From assembly GCF_030936135.1 (NCBI RefSeq), contig NC_082596.1, positions 73,252,888 through 73,316,887 of the forward strand: a stretch of 64,000 nucleotides of DNA, read 5' to 3'. Below the pieces are notes generated by a model. The model was not told the origin of the DNA, ran no database searches, and was given only the letters and a program-made list of their open reading frames with translations. The position numbers and the translations under genes were made by a program. Source of the stretch: Gavia stellata. Taxonomy: Eukaryota; Chordata; Aves; Gaviiformes; Gaviidae. Positions 1-10,800 of the stretch are shown here, in pieces (positions within the stretch are counted from its first letter, which is position 1; every line of letters starts with the position of its first letter).

Positions 1-1242
1 TATTAGGTTTTGTCATTCCAAAAATAGTGTTTCTGGTTCCTTGAGTTGCAACTCCTTATTGAACTTTTTAGTAGGGGTAATAGATTTTTATTCTGCTTTC
101 CACATTGTGCTTTTATCAGATCTCAGTTCGGAGCTGTGACTTGTGTTCTGCGAGGTCTTGCCCTTTTTTTAGCCTTCAAGGAGGCACAAGGAACAGGAGC
201 AAGACCATCTGAATCCTCAGCTTATGTCTCACAGCGTTGTTAACACATGACTTCATTATTCTTTCACAATGTATATATTGCTGTCATCAGAGCTTGACCT
301 CAGGTTGACTTTCAAGTTTACAGTATTTGTATCTAAAAACAGCTGAATCAAAGTAGGATCAAAACATAAAAGTAGACAAGCTGCTGTAACCTAGAAGGAC
401 TTCTAAATATGCTGACTCACCAGGCACCCCATTAAGAACAACAACTGAGTAAAGCAGATTTTTCTTGTTCTTAATTCTGCCTTAGAAAACCTTTTCAGAG
501 GTTGTTTTCCTTAAATTCTGTCTTCACAGTCAAACTCTATACTGTACTGACTTAAAAAAAGACCCAACCTTCAAACTTGGCCAGAAGAGATATAAAGTTA
601 TCCCTTTTTTCTCCTTAAAATATAAAGCTTTGGAATATAATAAACCAAACGTTTTAAGCCAGCAAGCAATACCACTTGTAAAGTAGACTAAATTTTGACC
701 TTGTAATAAAGCTGTTCATAAAAGCAAATTAAAAAATTTAAAAATAAACAAAAAAAAACCCCGAATCACTCCACCGCTGTATATATCAGGAGGTCCTAAA
801 CTGTTCTGTACCCTGTTGGCCCCATCCTGCTAGTCTGAGAAGTGCTTTTGTTGTGGTGTGGGACTTGCTGGGCTGGTCCCTGCACAAGACCACGATTCTC
901 TCCAGCATCCGTCTTTGCTCTGCTGCCATGGCTGCACAGGGTCTGGTGCAGAATCCTAATGGAGATGCCCAGCATTGACTTGTTCACATGCACCAGTCAA
1001 GAGCTTATTAAGTGGCTTACTGTTTTGGATCATTTGTTTTCAGTGCATTGCTTTTGTGAAGCAAAGATATAGGAGGTGAGGCTAAGCTGACTGACAAAGA
1101 AGATGGAGATCCTAACGCAGCAGCTGGGATATGGAAAAGGAAGGTTATTACATCTCCTGAACTGCTGACCAAAGTGTGCCTGTGCCTGTCCCTTGAGACT
1201 GCTTACAAGCTGGGGGTCTTTGGCCTAGGCTGAGCTCATCTT
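1..1242. other. AT-rich non-coding sequence, no gene seen
   Basis: No recognisable coding exon is present; the few short ORFs look like chance. An AATAAA at 705-710 is followed by an A-rich stretch (730-764), which could be a polyadenylation site or just AT-rich sequence. If the neighbour of INO80C on this side is transcribed rightwards, its 3' UTR could reach here, but nothing in the sequence shows that. Confidence 0.5.
705..710 (+). promoter_or_regulatory. Possible polyadenylation hexamer
   Basis: AATAAA in the context ttgtaataaagctgttc, with T-rich and A-rich flanks, resembles a real mRNA 3' end. There is no coding exon to attach it to, so it is only a candidate. Confidence 0.2.
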
Positions 1243-1244
1243 AA

Positions 1245-1703
1245 GTGGTATTGCCGCACCTCGAATACTGTGTTCAGTTTTGGGCCCCTCACTACAAGAA
1301 AGACTACAAGAAAGACATCGAGGTGCTGGAGCGTGTCCAGAAAAGGGCGACGAAGCTGGTGAGGGGTCTGGAACACAAGTCTTATGAGGAGCGGCTGAGA
1401 GAACTGGGGTTGTTTAGCCTGGAGAAGAGGAGGCTGAGGGGAGACCTTATCGCTCTCTACAACTACCTGAAAGGGGGTTGCAGAGAGGTGGGTGTTGGTC
1501 TCTTCTCCCAAGTGACTAGTGACAGGACTAGAGGAAATGGCCTCAAGTTGCGCCAGGGGAGGTTCAGGCTGGATATTAGGAAAAAGTTCTTTACTGAGAG
1601 AGTAGTGAAACATTGGAATAGGCTGCCCAGGGAGGTGGTAAAGTCACCCTCCCTGGAGGTATTCAAGGAGCGTGTGGATGTGGCATTGTGGGATGTAGCT
1701 TGA
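1245..1703 (+). pseudogene. CR1 ORF2 C-terminal remnant, still open
   Basis: About 150 codons of the CR1 ORF2 (reverse transcriptase/endonuclease polyprotein) C-terminal tail, after the RT domain. Blocks in order: [91 protein letters not shown], then PREVV and the stop. No frameshift is seen. A 12-bp duplication (1293-1316) duplicates four codons, giving KKDYKKD. The catalytic RT and endonuclease parts are missing, so this cannot encode an active element; the apparent ATG at 1245 is incidental. Confidence 0.9.
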
Positions 1704-1729
1704 TGGGCATGGAGCTGTGTGGTGTTGGG

Positions 1730-1813
1730 TGGGTTGGTTTTTGGTGTGTTGTGGTTTGTTGTTCTTGTGTGGTGTGGTGGTTTGGTTTTTTTTTTTTGGG
1801 TTTTTTTTTTTTT
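1730..1813 (+). repeat. G/T-rich low-complexity expansion within CR1 3' UTR
   Basis: Between gtgttgggt and ggttggacttgatga the sister copy at 22433-22541 has only four bases (tgat), while this copy has 84 bases of gttt/tgtgg-type sequence ending in T12-GGG-T13. The boundaries are the conserved CR1 words on each side. Confidence 0.8.
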
Positions 1814-1862
1814 GGTTGGACTTGATGATCTTACAGGTCTTTTCCAACCTTAGTGATTCTGT

Positions 1863-3599
1863 ATTTGCAAAATCGAAGACTATTCTAACCAAACGATCTG
1901 TTGGAAGCCATGGGGTTGCTAGCCTGTATCTTATGCGGTCAGTGCAGACTCAGAAACCTGGTAATGGCAGCCTTAGTTTAGAAAGTTTAGTTATTTGTTA
2001 TTGCCACATTCCTGAGCTGTCCTTTAAGGAACATTTTGTGACAGCAGGTATCAGACCTTCACTGCAGTCAAAGGTTCAATTAGGAATGGGGGAGTCTGAG
2101 CTTAATGTAACTCTCAGGCTATCTATTTCTATTTATTGAGAAGTTTTTAAGTCTCATTATTACATTGTGCATCTAGACAGATTTCCTGGATCTTGATGAG
2201 ATTTCATACTTCAGTTTAGATGGTGCAGGAGATGTCTGAGATGGAACTATTGAACTCATGAGAAAACAGGTTTTAAAATTGAAAGCATTTAAGTCAAATG
2301 GAGTTAGTGATATGAAAAATGAAAGGCAGTATGTTGCCAAAACCGTACCAGTGACTGAGGATTTCAACTGCTGTTTAAAAATTATAGTCCTGGTGCTTAC
2401 ACTGTAAGTGTATATTATAGACATACCCTGTGTAGAGTAATATATACTTAAAAGCAGGATGTAAGTACTTCAGTAATGTAGAATGAAAATGTGCTAGTTG
2501 AAACTGCTTCATTTGTCATCCCTGGGTTGATCCGTGCTTCTGTAATAGAAAGCGCATACAAAGACATTCAGCGTACAGCTTTCCTTGCAGTCCAAGCTCG
2601 GCAGCTGATAACAGATTAGATTTTCCAGAAAACTAGAGGAAAAGTTGGTTTTAGGCACAAGCATACCAGGAAATATCTAACTCATGAGTGTGACTTAGAA
2701 CTCTTCAGTCAGCAGCAGAGGAGAACGGTTCGGAAGGAAATTCAAAATGAATGAGCCGCCAAAATGGAGAGGGAGGATAAGGAGCGAAGCAATTTAAATA
2801 GATCAGGAGGATTGTGTCAGAGCAAGGAAGGTATCTTTTAGACAGCAAACCCCTCTTTTTTTTTTTTCTTCCCCCTCCATTAGTCTTCTGTATTACAGTA
2901 TCTCTTGTCAACTAGTGAGGGAAGGAGGAGGAGGTGGTAATGAAAATAGCTATTTTATATGTTTTTTTCTCTTTAGGTTTTTGATTCCTGCAGCATTGCC
3001 TGGCTCATGGAAATTGTTACTGAAGGGCTGAGCAACGCTAAGGGAACAGGAGTTAATTTCTTGAGTGACCTCTTAACTCAGGCATTGCCAGTATAGAAAT
3101 TAATTAGAGGTCTTTCAAGTAATTGAGATCCATTACTGTTACTTAATAGACCACAGTGCACACAAATCCTTCATTCTTTCTTGAACTAATAAGGTGTGTG
3201 TTCCTATGAGTCATTTATATGGCACCATAAATATATGCTCCGTGTGCCAAACGGCACTGGCTCAGGTGCCAGAGGTGTGCTCCCAGGGAGGTGGGAGCCT
3301 GCAGGGACCCAGCGGAGGCAATGGGAGCTGCCCTCGTGCCTGGGGCTGGCACGGGCACCGTGGTGCTGGGGCTCGGAGCACCCTTTCAGCGGCATGGCTT
3401 TCATTAAAGGACTGCCTATGTAACTGTAAAAAAGCAGTAGGTATGGGATGTGACCGCGCCTTTGGCTATGTTAGCTAGCCACAGCAGTTGCCCCTGTGTA
3501 ACTGCCCCTCAGTCTAGCGTACTGGAAGACTGGCATTGCAAGCTGCCTCCTGTACATGTGTTTCCTGCCTTGGAGATTTTAGAAACTGCATAAATGACA
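1863..3599. other. Non-coding sequence, no gene seen
   Basis: AT-rich sequence with a T-tract near 2854-2868 and a GC-richer patch at 3250-3400 that has short overlapping ORFs in several frames, none recognisable. No repeat family is evident. Confidence 0.5.
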
Positions 3600-3742
3600 A
3601 CATTTAGCAGTTAGACAGTGCTTTCTATCTTCCAAGCTTTGTGTGAACATTAAGTAGTAAACATGTTACCATAAACATGACAAATGGAGATGGAAATAAC
3701 ACAGTTCAGGTGAAATTGATAAGTGACTCAGCGAGAAACTTT
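3600..3742 (-). mobile_element. MIR-like CORE-SINE relic (antisense to plus strand)
   Basis: Read antisense, the order is: a block like 'cagtttccatctccatttgt', then 'acttaatgttcacacaaagc', then 'agatagaaagcactgt'. These correspond to the amniote MIR-type SINE blocks 'ctcagtttccccatctgtaaaatgg', 'taattagttaatgtttgtaaagcgctt' and 'ggaaggcgctat'. On the plus strand this is seen as acaaatggagatggaaat at about 3679 and tgataagtgact at about 3717. It is strongly decayed; a relative such as L3-linked SINE tails is also possible. Confidence 0.5.
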
Positions 3743-4044
3743 CATAAGCAGGGAGATGATCCAAGCTCAAGCTGTACTGATTGAGAAAGATGCAAAATGG
3801 GAGACATAAGAAATAGCAGACTGATGCTCTGCAGTTGGACAGTTTCTAATTCACTGTCAAACTTTGCTCTCAGATGTGCCACCGGTACTTGGGGAGGACA
3901 GCAGGGAAATTTGGCTCTTGGTCCTTGCTCATTAAGTGCTTTAGGACAACCGTATTAGCAGATCACTCTTGCGCCTTGTTATGTTAGCGTGGGACTTCCG
4001 CCACTATGGAGTGTGCACCAGTAGGAAATCTATGATTCTTTACC

Positions 4045-4150
4045 AATTTTAGGTAGGAGTAAGCTGTTGGAGACAAGAACTGTATTTGCGGTCAGTATAA
4101 CTGTAGCACAATACCCACAGACCTGAGCTGTGATCTGGAAGCAGTGTCCC
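4045..4150 (+). mobile_element. L2/CR1-type ancient LINE 3'-end relic
   Basis: The plus strand reads aagctgttggagacaagaac at 4061-4080 followed by gtagcacaatac at 4103-4114. This matches the spaced pattern 'aagctccttggggcaggaac ... ctagcacaatgg' seen at the 3' ends of L2-type amniote LINEs and their SINE partners. No coding part remains. The assignment rests on word order, not on an alignment. Confidence 0.45.
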
Positions 4151-4802
4151 TGTGGCACCGCAGAGCTTCAAAGGAGCTGCAAAACTCACTGGGGAAGCTC
4201 TGCGAATAATCAAATGGTCAGCCCAGGCTGTGGCTGAACTTCTGTCAGCATCTACACCAGTGAGTTTAAAGCTGGTTCTGACGTGTTTGCATTGCATTGC
4301 ATTCCCGTCTCGGGGAAGTGATTCATAGCAGACCTGGAGAACTTGATGAAGGTGGTTGTAAATGCAGAGAATTTCCATTGGTTTCAAGTGAACTTGGTGA
4401 ATACTTGGAAGAGTATTCCACTTTAAACCTTTTGGGGTTTAAAAAAGAGACAAACCACATTAGGTTCAGGAAATCTTCTGAACTAGAAAGAGCTGAAAGT
4501 TGGGAAAACACTCAGAAAGAGTAGCATATATGCCTACCCTGTTCTTTTCCTTCCCTTGGTGGCTACTCATGGCCATAAGTCTCAGAGTTAGGATGCTGTG
4601 TTAAAGGGACTCTTGGTCTGAACTCTTATGGCCATTCTTTTGCTTTGGTGTCAAGGGACCACCCTAGCAGTGAAATTACCTGTCAGAGGGCCTGGCTAGT
4701 CATAAGATGGCAGTGACTGAGCTATTTGGGGCTTTTCAGCCATTTCAGTTGCTAGAGGTGAGGAATGAGAATTCCCTGTCTCCCCAAACCTAGCAACCTT
4801 TT
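4151..4802. other. Non-coding sequence, no gene seen
   Basis: No coding exon, RNA gene or clear repeat. Its first few bases share a word with 22922-22953 (see findings). Confidence 0.5.
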
Positions 4803-4892
4803 TTTTTTTTCCCCCACAAAGGAAAGAAGAGCCAGGGTGAGAAACCTTTTTTTTATTTTTCCAAAGGAAAGAAGAGCCAGGGTGAGAAACCT
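4803..4892. repeat. Two-copy tandem duplication, ~44-bp unit
   Basis: Each unit is a T-rich tract followed by the same 31-bp word (caaaggaaagaagagccagg onwards), at 4817-4847 and 4862-4892 with no mismatch in the word. The T tracts differ (pure T then C in the first copy, interrupted by A in the second), so the duplication is recent or homogenised. Confidence 0.9.
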
Positions 4893-7800
4893 GGCATTAG
4901 AGATGTTGTTTTCAAATAATTTGTAATGCCTTTGTCTATTACCGGCTTCTGTAAATGTCTGGCACCACTGCTTATGTGCCTCTCAAGCAATTAAACTGTA
5001 AGCCAGAAGGGTGAGGTTCAGAAAGATAATGTTTTTCCAGAAGAGACACCGATGTACTTGAGGGATCAGAACTGGGGTGAGTGTTTATGTTAGTTCCAGC
5101 TTTCAATGATTTGCCTAAAATACATATTGTCACCCTAAGATTTCAGAGGAATGGGGATCCAGTAGCGAACTGTTCTGGCAATGATTTGGTGTCTGTTAAC
5201 AAGTGGTGTACAGCCAGATTTTGGGGTTTGTTTGGGTTTTTTTCCCCACAGATAGCACTCACATCTTTCTCCAGATCATTCATAAAACACATGAAAAAAC
5301 ATACATCCAAGAGCGAAGCTGTGCAGAATCCCCTCTGACACGGCTCTGGCTCACGGTTCTGTTTCCAGCTGGCTCTTGAGAACTTTACTTAGTCAGCCTT
5401 TAACCAAAGTAGCGTGTTAATTTTTCTGTTTTGTCCTTCAGTGTGCTTAATTCAACTAAGGAACTTACTGATGAAAGGCCATTGGGACTGGATTTATCAG
5501 ATCTCGGGGTTTATCGCTGAGATTCTGGAGTTCAGGAAGTTTACCTTGTGAAGGTAGACATTATTGGTTCAAAGCCATATTTTGCCATAGGCAAAGTAGG
5601 TTCATATTTGTCTCCATCTCTTAATAGCAAGTCCTTAATAATCGGGAAATAAGTACTTTAGGACTTCCTTCCTTCAATCTCTATTGATGAAGCTGGTCTG
5701 CACTGTTTTGTTTTGTATGAGATTTCTAAATAGTCATGGAGACAGAAAGCAACAGAGTGGGGATTACTTTATAGCCTGGAGTTGAGACATTCCCTTGAGA
5801 AAGAAAGGATGTGGGTTGAAGCTCTCCACAGCAGAGGGGAGATAACCCCAAACCGGTTGATATGTTAGAAAAGACAGAAGAAGGACAATTAACGAATTAA
5901 TTTCACAGGAAAAATCTTTCTCAAGATTGAAAGTATTTGGCAGTGTCAACCCAAATGCATAATTTTGAAAGAGCTTTTTTTTCCCTCTAGCAATTTTTCT
6001 AGGTTTGGGGTTTTTGTTTTTTTACATATTTCTAATGTGGAAATTGATGTAAAAGCTGAGTGAATGGGAAGTTCTTGTTACTACCCATTAGCATTTGATT
6101 TGTACATTTCTAAATAAGTACTGTACTCTTACAAACGATTCAGACTAATTAGCAGACAGGGAGTTTGAAAAGCAGATGTTATTTACAAAAGGCGATAGAC
6201 AGGAACTTACAGAGAATAGTTTGGAACAGAAGAATAGAAGCAGAGAGACCAGCAAACAATCTGGGTTGTTTGTTTTTTTCTCTTTCTACTAAATTTAGAA
6301 GGCAAAGTTGTTTTTTTTTCAGTGCTGTCAAAAGTGAAATGCCTTATAAAATGGAAGAGATTTAAAGTAACTCACAAATAAATAGCTGCTGTAGCTAGAG
6401 GGAAAGAATAGCTTAGAAAAGGAAGAAAAAGAAATCCTGCAGTCTGAAAGAGACTTAGCTGAGTCTAAATATGAACTTTAATGTCAGTGAGACTTTTTTT
6501 TTCTCAAATTGTACTTCCAACCCTATGGAAGCCAGAAAAGGGGAAATTCACTCCAAATCCGCAATGTAGTAGAGGTGTTCCTTTAGCATTTTAACTCGAT
6601 TATCATCACTAGCAAATCAAGTTCAGTAAATCAGATTTCGGCAACGAACTGAAGTGTTGAATGATACGCTTCAATCTTTCTGATTAAAAATTAAAACGTC
6701 TTTGAAAGATCTTTGCAGGAAAGCATGTAGACTGGATTCTGGAGTTGCCATTTCCTTATATGCCACAAGCATTGAAACAATTATTCTTTATTTTGGTATT
6801 TTTAATTATGGAATTTTAAACTGACTTATATTCCCCACACCTTCTCAAGGTCTCAAAATTAGGAAGATGCAAGGCTAGCAGAGTAGTCATTATCATGAAT
6901 GCATCTGCCATAACAAAACCAGGGACAGAACCAAAAAGTTATGAGGCTTTCTGAGCAAGGAAGTGTGCAGATGCCTGATGAGAAAGGGCTTGACTAGCTT
7001 AGAATTCACTAGGTAGGAGAAAAAACCATAGCTCTTGCAGTGGACCAAAACAGATTATCCCAAAGATGATGGTTTTCCTTATACTATGAAAAAGATCATT
7101 GCTCAAGTTTTACAGAGGCATGAAAATCCCCTTGACCCATTGAAATGATGTTTCTTTCTGTCTTTCTTTCCACAGAATTCAAAGTTTAAACTTAACAAGG
7201 TGGAAGCAAGCCTGCATTTTCCCCTGTTGATTGAAATGGGAGCATGTGTGGACCTTCACTTTGCGATTCAGACAGGTCTGGACTAATTGAAGCTACAGAC
7301 ATGTACATTTATAGCAAAGGTCAGAAGCTGAATTGTTAATACTCACCTGTAATTAAAGATCCTGAGTTAAATTTGGTAAGGAAATCTCATCTCTTACCTT
7401 GCTGCAGCTGCTAAGCTTTGTTGAAAAGCCTAGTGCATTTTATACCATTACTGAAAATTACAGCTTGAAGTTTTGATTCGTGTCGTGAGCTTAGTTTGCA
7501 ATTAGGAATCCTTAGACAATGTACTACGAATCCTTCTAATAAACCCATAGAGGCTGTTTTCTGTTGGAAGCATTGGGTTGATGGAAGGCTGTTTCCCTCA
7601 ACACTAGTGCTTTTACAAGCTGCGTATGCCATAAAAATGTTGTTAATGTGACAGAATTTTTTACTTGCTCATTAAGGAACCTCACGCTAATGACTGGGAG
7701 AACCAGTGGTGTTACAACTGAGTCAACAGCAACAGGGCCCAGAATCTGAAAGCAGTAGGTTTGCAGTACATTGGGATAAAAAGACAGGCCATCATGCAGA

Positions 7801-10800
7801 TAATCAGACATGGCTGGCTCATGGAAGACTTCCTTCATGGATTTCTGGAGTAAGTGGGTAGGCAGGATAAAATATGACAGAGCGCTACTGGTGCTGGCTT
7901 GTTGGTCTGTGCCAAGCTACTGGAAGGAGGGGTGTTTTGTAGTTTTGCGGCTCCTTGAAAGGGAAGCTGAAGTACAAACAAGCTGACTGAGAACATGGTG
8001 GAGTGGAAGACCCAAGACTTTTTTTTTTTGTCCCTGCCTGTCTTTGGCAGGAGAGTTTGCCCCTCAGATTGCAGAAGCAGCATTGTTAAATTGGGTTTGA
8101 TATCAGGATTGTACCCTTGAAATCTCATCTCCTGTCTTCATTATATCACTGTCTGGTAAGATTCTACCTCTTCTTGCATACCTTCCTTCTGTGAAATCCA
8201 GGTCATAGTCATTATCCTGATAATACTGAAGGGAGAAATGCTTCAGTGAGCAAATGATTAGAAAGACAAAATCTATTTTGGCAAGTGTCCCTTGAAATGT
8301 GTGGGTTCCTTAAACTGGCCCTGGCAAGAGTATTTGAAGCAAATACTATCCAAGGAAAAATTATTTTACCTCTAATTCATCATTTTGTAATAATTCCAAT
8401 TGACTTCAGTGACAGCATAATAGTGAAAGTGATTAACGTTTCACTCATTTCACACATTTTTATTTGGTAGACCAAATAAAAACATAAATTCCTCTGACTG
8501 GCGGGAAAGAATAGTGCAGGAGGGAATAGCAGGAAAGAAAGAATAGGGAAAATGGATCTGATGCATTTCTAGAATTTTAGGTGGCCTGAAAACTGCACAC
8601 AGTGTGTACTGGGGTAACCACAGGAAGGTATCTCAGAAAAGGGCCATCTCCTCGGCCTCTGAATACAAATGGACCTTTGTAGTCACTGACATTTGGTCAA
8701 AGTGGTCTGACTCACCGTTCTGCTTTTGTAGTGTTTCATACCAGTTTTCTACTTTTGCAAGTCCTCAGCTTAAGGAAGCCTTTTCTTCCAGTCATTTGCG
8801 CTACTGCTTTTACTTCAGACCCTACCAGGAAAGAAAGTGGGAAGTCCTCACGTGTCCCCTGACACTAGGGGACAGCTACCCAACATGATGTTTGTCCTGG
8901 ATGGATGCCTGCTCAAGCCACAGAGACACCAGCTGACCAAGTAGGTGGCCTGTGACAGAACTGCATAGGATATAATACTGCAGACAGCACAACCCAGATG
9001 TTTGGTCACTTAATGCCACCCAGCTATGCTCTTATGACAGGAGTGTGTCAGAAATAGCAGTAACATGTGGGGCATGAGCACGGTTTCTGTGGATGTCCAT
9101 GAAGCTTGACGTCCTTTGGGTGTGTCCTGAGTACCATATAATGCACTGCCCTCCAGAATAACCCCCACTCACCTTTGAGGCTTTATGGCTGTCTGTCACT
9201 GCTATAGCTTGTCCCCTTCCAGAGTCCTGAATGCCACTTTCCTCAATACCTCTTTTTTCTGTCATACCCCTTAATCTTTCTTTTTCTTCAGACCTTCTGT
9301 GCAGGTACACGTGCATGTGGTAGTTCTTCCCCATGTTCCCTACATGTTTTACTGTACAAATCTGTGTATGTTGATTAATTCTTTAAGGTGATGCTTCTTG
9401 GAATAGATAGGGCTGAATTTTGCCAGTCTTTCACTTATTAGGGACTCAAATATAGTCCCCTCCCTTTAGTTGGACCTCTGGGTTTCACAGAACTTGCAGA
9501 ATTTTCACATCTTCAGGAACCCGCCTGTCTTTCTGATCTGACTGATATTGACCAGTGGACTAAAAAAATTATTAGGAGAAGGGGCTGACAAACAATGTGA
9601 CTGAAGAAACTTTTTTCCTCAGGAAAGCAGGCTAAAAAGCAGATATACAAAAGTTTTTGAGATGGCTCTTGAGTAATAAAAGTGCACACAGCATTCTAGG
9701 ATAGTCAACAAAAAAGCACAAGGACCATAGATGTCACTAGGTATCTAAAATGAATATATGAAAAAAATATGAGGAAATATCAGAAAACATCCTTATTTTC
9801 CATTTACCTGGAGGTAGGTTGTCAGCTTTGTGAGCAGGGAGTGCTGACAAGGCTATGCAACCCTGACTGCAGTTGTGTGATTTGAATAGGCATTGGAGAA
9901 ATTAATTTGGAAGTGGTATTTCAGCCTTTTAGGGAGTTGAGTATCACCTGAAAAGATGAGAGTATCCATGCCCTGAATAACTTATCAGTTACAACCTGGA
10001 TCTGAAAAATGTAGCATTGTGTGCATTTGTAGACTAATAGACCTGAGAGTAGGGGACTCTGAGTTGTTGGGGTTGGGGATTTTTTTTTTCACCCCCTGTG
10101 GGCTTACATTTTAAGTTTAAGCTTGGGAATGAAGAGGGAGGGAGGAAAGAAAGAGAAGCCAAGCCTTTCAAAGCAGCCAAGCCTCAGCTACATCAAGGAA
10201 CGAGTAACAGTCTATATGTTCTTGGGAGAACTTCCCACTACTGGGGATGGATGGAGTGGACCACAAAAGCTAGGAGGAATTGTGTGAGAGCTGAGGACCA
10301 GGCATTCCCTGCGAGCAAGCCTCCAGAGGTGATGAGGAACACTGATTTTTATATCCATCACAACAAAAAAATGCTTCTTCCATCCATTTTGGGGAAGTGG
10401 TATAAAACTCACAGACAGAAACAACATTAGTAAGACTGTATTATGCAGTGGAGGTGAAAGTTTGGCATAGCGAAGAAATAGTACATATTAGGTAAGGTGA
10501 AAAATGGAGTCACGAGAAGGCCCAGGTTCTTATGTGGTCTTTGAGCTGTTTTCATGTCAAGGGGAGAAATGAATGTTATCCAAAAAGCTGAAAAAAACCC
10601 TGCCTCTAAGAACTTAGCTGCTAAAGCTTTTTTAAATTATCTTTGCTCTTCAAGTTTCAGTTAATGAAGCCAAATTGAGATAAATCTGAGAATTTATGTA
10701 ACTTTAAAAGAGCATTTACGAAAATGTTCCTGTCATTCACAGTAATATGGAGTGAGTCAACTTGTTCCACACAGTGACCTTAACTTTTTTTCATATTCCA

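Larger units (their letters stand above)
1243..1862 (+). mobile_element. CR1 LINE, 5'-truncated, 3' end complete
   Basis: This is a chicken-repeat-1 non-LTR retrotransposon fragment. It starts inside ORF2 at the [11 protein letters not shown] block, runs through the ORF2 stop at 1701-1703, and ends with the avian CR1 3' signature ggttggacttgatgatc, then cttttccaacctta, and one terminal gattctgt unit. The 5' truncation is typical of CR1. The 3' end is almost identical to the copy at 22433-22541 (both have cttacaggtcttttccaacc), so they belong to one subfamily. The ORF is still open, which points to a fairly young insertion. Its 3' UTR is interrupted by an 84-bp G/T-rich expansion. Confidence 0.95.

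Noticed and set aside
1717..2139. 140-codon plus-strand ORF
   Set aside because: Starts in the CR1 3' UTR and reads through its poly-T expansion into flanking DNA; purely accidental.
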